Below, piece after piece: positions 7,975 to 16,555 of a stretch of DNA of 64,000 nt (its first letter is position 1; each line of letters opens with the position of its first letter). Made by a program: the position numbers and the translations under genes. The DNA is from Rhizobium lentis (GTDB taxonomy: Bacteria > Pseudomonadota > Alphaproteobacteria > Rhizobiales > Rhizobiaceae). Location: positions 186,001 to 250,000 of the forward strand of contig NZ_JACHBD010000001.1 of NCBI RefSeq assembly GCF_014200175.1. The letters run 5' to 3'. The notes beneath the pieces were generated by a model that saw only the letters and a program-made list of their open reading frames with translations, had not been told where the DNA came from and did no database searches.

Positions 7975-8019
7975 GCATGTTCCGCAAAAGCATGCAGCGG
8001 TTTTGCAACAATCACATGC
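7975..8019. repeat. Intergenic palindromic element (hairpin)
   Basis: A nested hairpin: GCATG (7975-7979) pairs with CATGC (8015-8019), and GCAAAA (7984-7989) pairs with TTTTGC (8001-8006). It begins just after the AlkD-like stop codon. Sequences of this type are, from memory, frequent between genes in Rhizobiales; only this copy was noticed in the window. The rest of the gap up to 8178 shows nothing further. Confidence 0.5.
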
Positions 8020-8178
8020 GCAAAAACAAGGCGCTAAAGTAGCGAATCAACCAAGATTCAAAAATCACGCCCGGCAGCAATTGATCGGTCGGCCACATGG
8101 TCGGGTACCAGGCTTGAGCCGGAACCTAAAATGGAACCTGTCGCTGCGCGCGAGGTTGATAAGCAGGAGGATTCAGTT

Positions 8179-8415
8179 ATGGCCAAATGCGACCAGTGCG
8201 GCAACGATTATGACAAGGCCTTCCAAGTAAATCTAGGAAATGAAACCTACACCTTCGACAGCTTCGAGTGCGCTATTCAGAAACTCGCTCCGGCCTGCCC
8301 GCATTGCGGCGTCCGGATCATCGGGCATGGCGTCGAGCAGGGCGACATCATTTATTGTTGTGGGCATTGCGCCGAGCAGGAGGGAGCCGACGCTCTTACC
8401 GATCGCGCGCCTTGA
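8179..8415 (+). CDS. Small zinc-ribbon protein
   Basis: A 78-residue protein with three cysteine pairs: CDQCG near the N-terminus, CPHCG in the middle and CCGHC near the C-terminus, plus a FECAIQ segment. This strongly suggests a zinc-binding ribbon or treble-clef fold. The start at 8179 is preferred over one at 8131 because AGGAGG lies 9 bases upstream and the first CxxC follows at once. Function unknown; it is not obviously linked to its neighbours. Confidence 0.75.
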   Translation: MAKCDQCGNDYDKAFQVNLGNETYTFDSFECAIQKLAPACPHCGVRIIGHGVEQGDIIYCCGHCAEQEGADALTDRAP

Positions 8416-8770
8416 GACCGTCTTCGGTCTCTGCCTTATTCCGACGGCCTATGCGGGTGCCCTTTGTCGTTTGGGTTCTGTGCCGGCGTCTCTCTTGTAT
8501 CTCGTGGCGGATGCTGGCGATCGTCAGACTCCGCGGGGCCGCCTGGTCGTCGGAACGGTGGACAGGCTGCCCTTTAGGGTCGATCCGTTTGGCGGGGGCA
8601 GCAATTTTTCTGGACATCGCCAGTTCCTCTAGCTTTACGACAAGAACCGATTGCTCCTCCGAAGGTTCCGAGGCCAGAAGCGCTGCTTGGTTCGGAATCG
8701 ATGTCACTAAACTGCCGATGTCGAGGATGCCGTCATGAGGAGGAGAAAGAAGAGATATACTCCGGCACAA
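8396..8770 (-). CDS. Hypothetical basic protein
   Basis: An open frame of 124 codons on the minus strand, overlapping the 3' end of the zinc-ribbon gene by 20 bp. The middle (SEEQSVLVVKLEELAMSRK) looks helical and the C-terminal half is rich in arginine and lysine (RHEIQERRRHRTQ). I do not recognise it. Codon use looks compatible with coding, and no better candidate occupies 8416-8916, but the start is uncertain and the gene may be spurious. Confidence 0.35.
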   Translation of the reverse strand: MCRSISLLSPPHDGILDIGSLVTSIPNQAALLASEPSEEQSVLVVKLEELAMSRKIAAPAKRIDPKGQPVHRSDDQAAPRSLTIASIRHEIQERRRHRTQTTKGTRIGRRNKAETEDGLKARDR

Positions 8771-8916
8771 TTTTCACGGTTTGCGTCGAGTCAATTTCGA
8801 CGACGTCACTCCGGCACGCATAAAGCCGACCGGTCTGGGCAGGAACGTTTCCCAACGGCGCGCGTTGATTCTCCTTATCCCGTGCGAGAGGCGCGGGCAG
8901 CACCAGGGAGGTTATC

Positions 8917-9354
8917 ATGAAAGTCAGCAATTGCATGACCACAGACGTGCAGATCACCGATCCCGAGCACACTTTGCGAGATGTTGCCTCAATGATGGGA
9001 CGTCTCGACGCCGGCGTTCTCCCGGTGGGCGAGAATGACCGGCTGGTCGGCATGATCACCGACCGCGACATCGCCATTCGTGGCGTGGCAGAAGGCAAAG
9101 GCCCCGACGCAAAGGTCCGCGACGTAATGAGTACCGATGTCAAATACTGCTTCGATGACGAAGATATCGAAGACGTCCTCCACAACATGGGGGATCTTCA
9201 AGTGCGGCGCTTGCCCGTGCTGAACCGAAGCAAGCGGCTGGTCGGCATCATCTCGCTTGGCGATCTCGCCATGAAGGGCGAGACGATGGAAACAGGCAAA
9301 GCACTGAGCGGCATTTCGCAACGCGGCGGTGCACATTCACAGACGGCCCACTGA
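8917..9354 (+). CDS. CBS-domain pair protein
   Basis: A 145-residue protein made of two tandem CBS domains. The first runs from about residue 1 to 60 (CMTTDVQITDPEHTLRDVA, then VGMITDRDIAIRGVAEG), the second from about 65 to 125 (VRDVMSTDVKYCFDDEDIED, then RLVGIISLGDLA). CBS pairs bind adenosyl nucleotides and act as energy-state sensors. There is no attached effector domain. GGGAGGTTATC precedes the ATG. The gene appears to be monocistronic. Confidence 0.88.
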   Translation: MKVSNCMTTDVQITDPEHTLRDVASMMGRLDAGVLPVGENDRLVGMITDRDIAIRGVAEGKGPDAKVRDVMSTDVKYCFDDEDIEDVLHNMGDLQVRRLPVLNRSKRLVGIISLGDLAMKGETMETGKALSGISQRGGAHSQTAH

Positions 9355-9533
9355 CGGTCCGCGTAGCGCCACAGAAAGCCGTCCACGAGCCGGCGGTCAT
9401 CTGCTCATTCAACTCTCGACTCTCGCTCCATTGCTTTGGCGCGAGAGTTCTGCAATCGCACATCAGGAGGCTTCATATAGCTCCGTTGTTATGGCTCGAG
9501 CCCAGTTGGAAAGAGCTTGGTTTGCTTCTGTTT

Positions 9534-9701
9534 TTACCGAGAACTTGGCACCTCAGCCGAGGTTGAACTACTATTCGGCTCCGGTTGTTGAATCACCGGC
9601 GGTGGCTCGTCGCTACCGCGATCAAATGGCTTGATCGCCAGGATACCGAGTATTGAAGCAATCATTGCTCCGATAATGACGATCATCAGCATTCGCATCA
9701 T
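9534..9701 (-). CDS. Short single-pass membrane protein
   Basis: A 55-residue protein. One transmembrane helix covers about residues 5-24 (LMIVIIGAMIASILGILAI), followed by a proline- and serine-rich tail (DEPPPVIQQPEPNSSSTSAE). The start at 9701 is chosen because GGTGGAG lies 8-14 bases upstream; a longer frame reaches 9770. The family is unknown to me. Its length and composition resemble many small rhizobial inner-membrane proteins. Confidence 0.5.
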   Translation of the reverse strand: MMRMLMIVIIGAMIASILGILAIKPFDRGSDEPPPVIQQPEPNSSSTSAEVPSSR

Positions 9702-9975
9702 CAGGGACTCCACCGCCCAGGATTCAACATTGGTCGAGGCAGATCGTTCCTCTGATTGTCCGTACCGCATGCTTGTCCGTGCCGCGGTAACCGCCCAGCT
9801 TCAGTGCGGGCTGTCCGACTTGAACGATGACAGGCCGCCGCTCCTCGAGCTTTTTCCCGCCTACCTCGTGCCTGGTCGTCTGAGAGCTACCCATACCCGG
9901 CTGAAGCCCCAAATTAGATCGACGGCCAGATCTTCGGCAAAGCACACCTATAGGGCCGAGGCTTTCGCCTGGCCG

Positions 9976-10790
9976 TCAGTGATGCCTGGATTTTTCGACC
10001 AAAAAATCGATCGGCACTTTTACCGCCGGCGGCATGCCCCTGGCCGTCGTGAAAACGATATAAAACTCGCTTTCTTCCGACTGCCATTCCGGCAGCACCC
10101 GCACCAGCCTGCCAGCCTGAAGATCCGCCTCACAGGCACTTTCGAGCAGCAGTCCGAAGCCGAGGCCGGCGCGGGCTGCATCGAGAATGGCGGTCATGCT
10201 GCGGCAAGTCAGCCGCGGCTGTTGCCGGATGACCCGTTCGTCATCATTCGGGCCGATGAGTTCCCTGGTATGGAACGACACCCATGAGATCATCGCCAGC
10301 GTCGGCTGATCGGCGAGTTCGTCCACGCAATTCAACCCACCGCTGCGCTCGACGAGCGACGGACTTGCGACGAGGACGCACCGCGTCCGGTCGAGCTTGC
10401 GCATCGTCAGGCTTGTCTGCGTCTCCGGCTCGTTGGTCGCCTCACCTCGAGATCAATCCGTTCGTTGATGAGATCGGGCGCCGGTCGGAGCCAATGATCT
10501 GCAACTTGATCTTGGATAACGTTCGACGAATTCAGGCAGTATCCCGCCCACGGAGATGTCGACAAGACCGAGCGGGTAGGCCATCCGCACCACGCCCTGC
10601 GGGTCGGACTGGGCCTCAGTGACGGGTCGAACGCTCTATCAACCGTGCGCCGAGCCCGTCCTCAAGGCGGCTGACTCGCCTGCTGAGTTTCGAACGGGGT
10701 ATCTTCAGATCGCGACTGGATGCCGACGTGCGATACGCAACATGCCGGTCGGCCTGCCTGGATGGCGATCAAAAAAACTGCCATGAAGAT
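9976..10790 (-). pseudogene. Decayed LysR-family regulator gene
   Basis: LysR sequence is found piece by piece in different frames. From the 5' end these are: a start-like MAVFLIAIQAG near 10784; helix-turn-helix RDLKIPRSKLSRRVSRLEDG ending in ERSTRH and a stop near 10620; TEAQSDPQGVVRMAYPLG and DISVGGILPEFVERYP in a second frame; INERIDLEV in a third; and finally an open 142-codon C-terminal effector-domain fragment (9976-10404) with DAARAGLGFGLLLESACEAD. At least four frame changes are needed to join them, so the gene is inactive. The largest fragment could be mistaken for a small gene. Confidence 0.75.
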
Positions 10791-10885
10791 GGGAGCAAAA
10801 ACGCTGCAAGGACGGTCCGGCAGGGAAGACCGGACCCGTCCCCGTAGCTGATCGGAGGTCACTCGGATCAGAAACTGATTGAGTG

Positions 10886-10908
10886 CCCCCGGTCAGGAGA
10901 CCGGGAGC
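10886..10908 (-). terminator. Hairpin after the porin gene
   Basis: CCCGGTC and GACCGGG form a perfect 7-bp stem with a 4-base loop, about 15 bp beyond the porin stop codon; outer GC pairs extend it. No strong T-run follows on the minus strand, so it may be an mRNA-stabilising hairpin rather than a full intrinsic terminator. Confidence 0.45.
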
Positions 10909-10921
10909 ATCATTAAGTCGA

Positions 10922-11944
10922 TTAGAACGAACGCTGCAGGCGGAAGTAGCCAGACGTCGAGTCGTCGCCGTTGTCCGGATCGAGGTACTGAACCGAAGCC
11001 TTGGCGTAGAAGTTGTCGACGATCTGGTAATCAACCGTCAGACCAACCTTCCAAGCGTCGTCATTGCTGAAGTCGTCGCCGGAAGCGTAGTAGTCACCGT
11101 AGTACTGGACGCCAGGAGTGATCTTGAGCTTGTCGGTTGCCTTGATTGCGTATTCGGCAGCGACAGCCCATTCAGCTGCGGAGTAGTAGGAGTTCGGGCC
11201 GGAGGAGTATACGGCAGCGAGGCCGAGCGTACCGGGACCGATTTCAACCGTACCCATTGCACGGACAGCGCCGTCTTCGTTGTCGAAGTCCCAGCCGCCG
11301 GTGACCTGGTAGCTGAACGCGCCAGCGGTGCCGCCAATGCCGAAGGCAACGCCAACGTTGTTCGGGCCTTCGTCGGACTTATAGAAGCCGTCTTCCAGTT
11401 CGTCGACGCTGATACCAGCGTAGAAGGTGCCGCTTTCATACTGATAGCGGAGGGAGTTGTGCAGCGTTACGATCGAACCGATGTCGTCGGTTTCGCCGGA
11501 GAGGCCGTCGTCCCACCAGCTGTAGAAGAGACCGGCGCGGAAGCCCGCGACGTCGAGGTAAGCGGAGTCGAGGATGGCATCCTGATCCGAAGCGTTGTCA
11601 GCATTGAACTGCATGACGATAACGCCGGTCAGCGGACCGTACTCGGTGTCGCTCTTGGCCGTGAACTGAACCTGGCCGCGTGTACGGGCATCCCAATCCG
11701 AATCGTTGCTGAGCGAGCCGTTGAGCGGCTGATCACCAACGTCAACCTGGAAACGGATGTAGCCTTCGATCTTGAGGCAGGTTTCGGTGCCCGGGATGTA
11801 GAAGTAGCCGGTGCCGTAAGCGTCGCAGACGCGAACATATTCAACCGGTTCCGGCTCGGCAGCAACGATAGCGTCAGCTGCAAGAACCGGCGTCGATGCA
11901 GCAAATGCTGCTGCTGATGCGAGCAAAACCATTCTGATGTTCAT
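10922..11944 (-). CDS. Outer-membrane porin (RopA-like, Porin_2 family)
   Basis: A 340-residue porin. A signal peptide covers about residues 1-22 (MVLLASAAAFAASTPVLA, cleavage after ALA/AD). The mature N-terminus carries the rhizobial porin signature EPVEYVRVCDAYGTGYFYIP followed by GTETCLKIEGYIRFQV, with the conserved pair of cysteines. The remainder alternates short beta strands with acidic glycine/asparagine loops and ends in an aromatic residue (YFRLQRSF), as expected for barrel assembly. It resembles RopA of R. leguminosarum, but paralogues exist, so no symbol is given. Codons are strongly biased, as for a highly expressed gene. Confidence 0.9.
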   Translation of the reverse strand: MNIRMVLLASAAAFAASTPVLAADAIVAAEPEPVEYVRVCDAYGTGYFYIPGTETCLKIEGYIRFQVDVGDQPLNGSLSNDSDWDARTRGQVQFTAKSDTEYGPLTGVIVMQFNADNASDQDAILDSAYLDVAGFRAGLFYSWWDDGLSGETDDIGSIVTLHNSLRYQYESGTFYAGISVDELEDGFYKSDEGPNNVGVAFGIGGTAGAFSYQVTGGWDFDNEDGAVRAMGTVEIGPGTLGLAAVYSSGPNSYYSAAEWAVAAEYAIKATDKLKITPGVQYYGDYYASGDDFSNDDAWKVGLTVDYQIVDNFYAKASVQYLDPDNGDDSTSGYFRLQRSF

Positions 11945-12436
11945 TTACCAATCCATTCCTTTGTCGATCGGGGCTGGCTTCCAATCGGGTAGTCGATTTG
12001 AAGCCGGCCCAGTTTGAACAGCCATCTCGGCGTGCGGATCGATCGAACCGCCAAACCGTCATCACATACAAGGCTCTCTCAGGCAATTCTCGATGCAGGC
12101 GAGAAGGATCAGGTTCAGCAACTTTCCCCGCAAACGTGATTTTTATACAACAACTCCAGATATTTAGCCAAAAAAAACACGACAAGCGACCCCGCGACGG
12201 AAACCTCCATCGCCGGCCGCAAACGCTACCTGCATCGTCAAATTCTTCACCGCCCGACCCCCTGTCGGACATATTGGTAAAGCCTAAAATCTACCGCCCG
12301 CTAATGAACATATACAAGGCAGCGGTGTAGAACATGATGTCCTGAATTCGATACCAATGAGACAAAATGATGACATGACCCTCACTGATGTCACATATCA
12401 TAGCCTCGCAATCGTTACTAGGCTATATACTTTTTG

Positions 12437-12466
12437 GCGAAAACGGAGCCATTTTTCGCGTTTTTT
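12437..12466 (+). terminator. Intrinsic terminator with no obvious plus-strand gene
   Basis: GCGAAAA pairs with TTTTCGC across a 9-base loop, followed by G and six T residues. It has the form of a Rho-independent terminator on the plus strand, yet no plus-strand coding region lies upstream in 11945-12436. It may end a small RNA transcribed through the AT-rich stretch before it. Confidence 0.5.
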
Positions 12467-12543
12467 CCGGCTTTTACTGCAATTGCGACCGCTTTCTCGG
12501 GAAAGCCGCATTTCGCCCCGCACATTCCTGCATGCAGTCGAAT

Positions 12544-12567
12544 CGCCTGAGCGGCCAGACTCAGGCG
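12544..12567 (-). terminator. Hairpin downstream of the Lrp-family gene
   Basis: CGCCTGAG and CTCAGGCG form a perfect 8-bp inverted repeat with an 8-base loop, 67 bp past the stop of the Lrp-type gene. There is no T-run, so termination is possible but not certain. Confidence 0.35.
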
Positions 12568-12633
12568 TGACATACGCGACCGCGCCTATCGTCCAGATAC
12601 AACCTATTCGCGCAATCGCAAATCACACCGGCG

Positions 12634-13128
12634 TCAATCCTCGTTGGACTTGGCGTTCTCGAGAATCATGTAGTCCAGCGGCAACTGCGTCGAATACTTG
12701 ATCTGCTCCATCGCGAAGGCGGAGGAGACGTCGCGAATCTCGATCTTTGCGATCATCCGCTTATAAAAGGCGTCATAGGCTGCGATATCGGGCACGACGA
12801 CTCGCAAGAGATAATCGACATCACCGCTCATCCGGTAGAATTCGACAACTTCGGGGAATTCCGCGACCACCTCGGAAAAACGGCGCAGCCACTCGATCGA
12901 GTGGGTAGCCGTGCGAATCGACACGAAAACCGTGACCTTGGTGTTGACCTTCTCGGGATCGAGGATGGCAACCCGACGCTTTATGACGCCGTCTTCCTCC
13001 ATTTTCTGGATACGGCGCCAGCATGGCGTCGTCGACAGCCCCACTTTCTTGGCGAGGTCAGCAACGGCAAGGGTTGAATCTTCTTGCAGCAGACGCAGTA
13101 TTTTTCGGTCGAGGCGGTCCATGCGCAC
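12634..13128 (-). CDS. Lrp/AsnC-family transcriptional regulator
   Basis: A 164-residue Lrp/AsnC regulator. The N-terminal helix-turn-helix is RKILRLLQEDSTLAVADLAK followed by VGLSTTPCWRRIQKMEEDG (about residues 8-47). The C-terminal ligand-binding RAM domain contains VEFYRMSGDVDYLLRVVVPD and YDAFYKRMIAKIEIRDVSS. Members sense amino acids and act locally or globally. No amino-acid metabolic gene is adjacent, so the targets are probably elsewhere. It lies 63 bp downstream of the uracil-DNA glycosylase gene on the same strand. Confidence 0.9.
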   Translation of the reverse strand: MRMDRLDRKILRLLQEDSTLAVADLAKKVGLSTTPCWRRIQKMEEDGVIKRRVAILDPEKVNTKVTVFVSIRTATHSIEWLRRFSEVVAEFPEVVEFYRMSGDVDYLLRVVVPDIAAYDAFYKRMIAKIEIRDVSSAFAMEQIKYSTQLPLDYMILENAKSNED

Positions 13129-13191
13129 GTCAGTCCTTTCGAATTTTTTTCTTTGTATACCTCGATTCCGCGCGACGAAAAGAATTTTGTT

Positions 13192-13824
13192 TCAGGAAAG
13201 CAGCATTTTTGCCCGTGCCCGCAAGACAGGAAGCAATTCTTCCTCGAACCAGGAATTGCGTTTCAGCCAGCCGCTGTTGCGCCAGCTCGGATGCGGCAAC
13301 GGCAGCACCGCCGGCGATCGGCCGGACATAAGGCTGTCGCGCCACCCCCGCACCGTCTCGGTCATACCGGCCTGGCTTCCGCCGGCCATATGCCAGGCCT
13401 GTGCATATTGACCGATGACCAGCACCAGTTCGATCTGCGGCATCGCCGAAATGACTCTTTGCCGCCAGAACGGCGCACATTCGCGACGCGGCGGCAGATC
13501 TGCCCCCTTACCGTCGTAGCCGGGAAAGCAGAAGCCCATTGGCACGATGGCGAACCGGTCGCGGTCGTAGAATGTTGCGCTGTCAACACCGAGCCACGAT
13601 CGCAGCCGGTCGCCCGAGGCATCGTCGAATGGCAGGCCGCTCTCATGCACGCGAAGTCCGGGCGCCTGCCCGGCGATCAGGATGCGGGCGTTCGAAGAAA
13701 TCACGACCACCGGCCGCGGCTCGTGCGGCAACCGCCGCGCGGCGCCCTTTGCCGGCGCGTCGCGACAGATGCGGCAGGCGGCGATTTCACGTCGCAAAAT
13801 TTCCAGCTCGGCTTCGTCGGTCAT
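13192..13824 (-). CDS. Uracil-DNA glycosylase family protein
   Basis: A 210-residue protein of the uracil-DNA glycosylase superfamily. Motif 1 is ILIAGQAPGLRVHESGLPFD (about residues 48-67), and the C-terminal DNA-intercalation motif is LPLPHPSWRNSGW. Two N-terminal cysteines (CRIC) are present but not the four-cysteine iron-sulphur set of families 4 and 5. The start at 13824 (ATG ACC GAC GAA) is chosen because the protein aligns from there; the frame is open further upstream but overlaps the nuclease gene. It probably excises damaged bases, exact specificity unknown. Confidence 0.8.
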   Translation of the reverse strand: MTDEAELEILRREIAACRICRDAPAKGAARRLPHEPRPVVVISSNARILIAGQAPGLRVHESGLPFDDASGDRLRSWLGVDSATFYDRDRFAIVPMGFCFPGYDGKGADLPPRRECAPFWRQRVISAMPQIELVLVIGQYAQAWHMAGGSQAGMTETVRGWRDSLMSGRSPAVLPLPHPSWRNSGWLKRNSWFEEELLPVLRARAKMLLS

Positions 13825-13828
13825 CGCT

Positions 13829-14386
13829 TTACTCCCATCCGACGATCCGCCCGATGAGGCGCAGCGCCGCGTCGAAACCGGAATTCTGGCGGGCATGGTC
13901 GCGCACATCGCGCGGCCGTTCGAAACTTCCGGCCCACATCCCCGCCTTGGCAACCCTCGCTTCGGCCTCCTCCTTGCCGTACCCGCCATAGGAGATGGCC
14001 ATGCCCCGCCGGACCATGGCGGCATTGATGTCTCCGCCTGCCCCATCGCGGCAGACGACGAGCAGCCTCTCGTAACGGTCGCGCCGGCTGCCCTGGCAAA
14101 GCGTTCCCGATACCAGCACCATCTCCTGCAGCGCCTGGCGCGCAGCGCGCCCGCAAGCCCAGACCGCTCCCGCCCGCTCGCAGCTCTGATTAAGCTCCGG
14201 TGCATCGATGCCTTCGAGACGGAAGCGTTCCCGCCCCAAAGAAAGACTGTCGCCATCGGCGGCATGAAAGGCGCCCGCATGCTTTGTGGCCGCAGTATCG
14301 TTGACCTTGGCGGCGATCAGCGCCAGGAGCGCCAGGAGGGCAAAAGCGGTTACGCCGTCGCGAATCAGGCGCAGGCCCCGTGTCAC
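13829..14386 (-). CDS. Staphylococcal-nuclease-like (thermonuclease) protein, membrane-anchored or secreted
   Basis: A 185-residue protein. An N-terminal hydrophobic helix (about residues 9-27, DGVTAFALLALLALIAAKV) acts as a signal or anchor. The SNase fold follows: AADGDSLSLGRERFRLEGID with APE (catalytic arginine and glutamate region), then GSRRDRYERLLVVC and MVRRGMAISYGGYGKEEAEA. Expected activity is calcium-dependent nuclease outside the cytoplasm. It ends 4 bp before the uracil-DNA glycosylase start, so the two are probably one operon. Confidence 0.8.
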   Translation of the reverse strand: MTRGLRLIRDGVTAFALLALLALIAAKVNDTAATKHAGAFHAADGDSLSLGRERFRLEGIDAPELNQSCERAGAVWACGRAARQALQEMVLVSGTLCQGSRRDRYERLLVVCRDGAGGDINAAMVRRGMAISYGGYGKEEAEARVAKAGMWAGSFERPRDVRDHARQNSGFDAALRLIGRIVGWE

Positions 14387-14486
14387 GCTTTCGCCTCCTT
14401 AAAAAACAAATCCTTGGCAAAGATGGCAAACATCTTCTTAAGAATTGCCGGTTAAGCTCTTATCCACCCTGGGATGAAGTTTCAAC

Positions 14487-16028
14487 GTGCACATGAGTAC
14501 CGGCGTAAGCACATCGACCGACAAGATTATCGTCGACAGGTCGCGCACCCACCGCAACAAGGCCGTTTCCAAGGCCGTGCGGCAGACGCGCGAACGTCTT
14601 CAGTCCGGCCATGCGTCCAATTCCTCCTTCGACCGTGATGTACTTAAGATGTACATCGCGTCGATGCTGCAGGGCGCGACGATCATGCCGCTCTTTGTCG
14701 TCATCATTACCGCCCTCGGCGTTTATTTCACCCAAGACACTCGATTGCTCTTCTGGGCGCTGCTGACGCTCACCTGCCACACTGGCAATATTCTGTTGGC
14801 GCGGCGCGCGCGCCGCCAGGAAATCACCTCCGAGAGCGCCCGCAAATGGCGCCGCCTGCTGCTCTCCGGCCAGTTCCTGGTCGGCTGCTGCTGGGCCGTC
14901 TTCGCGCTGCAGAGCTGCGACACCTGCGAGCCGTCGAGCTTCATTCTCTATAAGGGCGCAACATTGCTGATTGCGCTCTCCGTCACGGCGATGTCGAATT
15001 TCATGCTGACGCCTGCCGTGCTGGTCGCCTTCGCACCGGCGGTCCTGGCGCTTGGCGCGAAGAGTGGCCTATCGCGCGACCTCCTCGAAATCAGCCTGAC
15101 CGGGTTGTTCACGACCACCTTGGTCTTCTTCAACTACATCAGCGACCGGCTCTTCAAATCGAACCTCAGGATCCTTTCCTATCAGTCGGAGAAAGACGAC
15201 CTGATCGCCGAGCTGGAAGTGGCGAAATCGATGTCTGACGAGGCGCGTCGTCGCGCCGAGGAGGCAAACCTCGCCAAGTCCCGCTTCCTTGCCTCCATGT
15301 CGCACGAACTCAGGACCCCGCTCAACGCCATTCTCGGCTTTTCCGAGGTGATGTCGGCAGAAGTCATGGGGCCGCTCGCCAATCCGACCTACAAGGAATA
15401 TGCCGGCGATATTCATCGCTCCGGCCAGCATCTGCTTGATCTCATCAACGAAATCCTCGACCTGTCGCGCATCGAGGCCGGCAAATACGAACTGAGCGAA
15501 GAGGCGATCTCGCTTCTCGATATCACCGAAGATTGCATCGGCATGGTCCAGCTGCGTGCGCGCGCCAAGAATATCGCCATTTCGGATCAGTTCGAGCGGC
15601 AGTTGCCGGCCATCTGGGCGGACGAGAAGTCGATGCGCCAGGTGGTGCTCAACCTTCTCTCCAATGCCGTCAAATTCACGCCGCAGGGCGGCGAAATCCA
15701 CGTCAAGGTCGGCTGGACGGCCGGCGGCGGCCAGTACATCTCGATCAAGGATAACGGACCCGGCATTCCGGAAGAAGAGATTCCCGTTGTGCTCTCGGCC
15801 TTCGGCCAGGGCTCGATCGCCATCAAGAGCGCCGAGCAGGGCACCGGCCTCGGCCTGCCGATCGTCCAGGCGATCCTTGCCAAGCATGACGGACAGTTCC
15901 TGCTGAAATCGAAGCTGCGCGAGGGCACAGAGGTCATCGCCATCCTGCCCGCCAAACGCGTGCTCCAGAGCCTGCCGGCTGTCGAAGAGGCTCAGGCCGT
16001 CGCGCGCAAGCGCAAGAGCTTTGCCTGA
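14487..16028 (+). CDS. Membrane sensor histidine kinase (PleC/DivJ/PdhS-like kinase core)
   Basis: A 513-residue sensor kinase. A basic N-terminus of about 50 residues is followed by five or six hydrophobic segments between about residues 55 and 210, then a coiled coil (SEKDDLIAELEVAKSMSDEA). The phosphoacceptor site is SMSHELRTPLNAILGFSE near residue 272. ATPase boxes are VVLNLLSNAVKFTP (N), DNGPGIPEEE (G1) and GTGLGLPIV (G2). The H-box resembles the PleC/DivJ/PdhS class that feeds DivK in alphaproteobacteria, which is an inference. No response regulator gene is adjacent. An ATG at 14493 is an alternative start. Confidence 0.85.
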   Translation: MHMSTGVSTSTDKIIVDRSRTHRNKAVSKAVRQTRERLQSGHASNSSFDRDVLKMYIASMLQGATIMPLFVVIITALGVYFTQDTRLLFWALLTLTCHTGNILLARRARRQEITSESARKWRRLLLSGQFLVGCCWAVFALQSCDTCEPSSFILYKGATLLIALSVTAMSNFMLTPAVLVAFAPAVLALGAKSGLSRDLLEISLTGLFTTTLVFFNYISDRLFKSNLRILSYQSEKDDLIAELEVAKSMSDEARRRAEEANLAKSRFLASMSHELRTPLNAILGFSEVMSAEVMGPLANPTYKEYAGDIHRSGQHLLDLINEILDLSRIEAGKYELSEEAISLLDITEDCIGMVQLRARAKNIAISDQFERQLPAIWADEKSMRQVVLNLLSNAVKFTPQGGEIHVKVGWTAGGGQYISIKDNGPGIPEEEIPVVLSAFGQGSIAIKSAEQGTGLGLPIVQAILAKHDGQFLLKSKLREGTEVIAILPAKRVLQSLPAVEEAQAVARKRKSFA

Positions 16029-16029
16029 T

Positions 16030-16413
16030 TCAACCAAAAAACAGGTGTTTGCCGAGAACGAATCCGAGATAGAGACAGCAGGCGGCGATCATGCAGGTCA
16101 CCGCGAAGGAGCCGAGATCCTTGGCATGTTTGCCGACGATCGAAATCTCCGGTGAAATCCGGTCGATCACTTCCTCGACGGCTGTATTCATCGCCTCCAT
16201 CGAAAACAGCCCGAGAAATAGCAGAACCGCGATGACGATCTCGCCGGCGCTTGCCCCGACCAGCGCCAGCGCCACGAGCGACACGAAGAAGAATCCGAGC
16301 TCCTGGCGGAAGGCCGCCTCTTTCAGCACACGCAGAAAGCCCGCCCAGGAATAGCTGGCAGCGGCGATGAAATGCCGAAATCCGGTCTCTTTCGTCACCG
16401 CAGGCTTGGTCAA
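16030..16413 (-). CDS. dgkA: Diacylglycerol kinase
   Basis: A 127-residue DgkA-type integral membrane kinase. It has the family layout: an amphipathic N-terminus (FRHFIAAASYSWAGFLRVLK), three membrane helices, and the signature EAMNTAVEEVIDRISPEIS with catalytic glutamates, followed by HAKDLGSFAV. It phosphorylates diacylglycerol released by phospholipid-dependent glucan or LPS modification. The likely start is TTG at 16413, preceded by GGAAGAGGAGAGGGCG; no in-frame ATG fits. It converges on the histidine kinase gene with no spacer. Confidence 0.85.
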   Translation of the reverse strand: MTKPAVTKETGFRHFIAAASYSWAGFLRVLKEAAFRQELGFFFVSLVALALVGASAGEIVIAVLLFLGLFSMEAMNTAVEEVIDRISPEISIVGKHAKDLGSFAVTCMIAACCLYLGFVLGKHLFFG

Positions 16414-16555
16414 TACGCCCTCTCCTCTTCCCGTTGCGCCCCAGACCCGGGAAAGTCTTCGCCATCTCCCCTTTGGTGAGCCAATAGGCAAATAGCGAAT
16501 CCGACTGAACGGCGCAAGCGAACCGGAGCCCGCATCGCCGGTGCCGGCAGCAGCC

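Larger units (their letters stand above)
11945..12633. other. Long gene-free stretch upstream of the porin gene
   Basis: These 689 bp hold no convincing coding region. They must carry the porin promoter and 5' leader on the minus strand. The stretch 12290-12480 is noticeably AT-rich compared with the genome. It also holds a plus-strand terminator-like hairpin (12437-12466) and an 8-bp inverted repeat (12544-12567), listed separately. Confidence 0.6.

Noticed and set aside
9418..9447. Inverted repeat after the CBS-domain gene
   Set aside because: Only 7-bp arms with a long loop and no T-run, so it is too weak to call a terminator.
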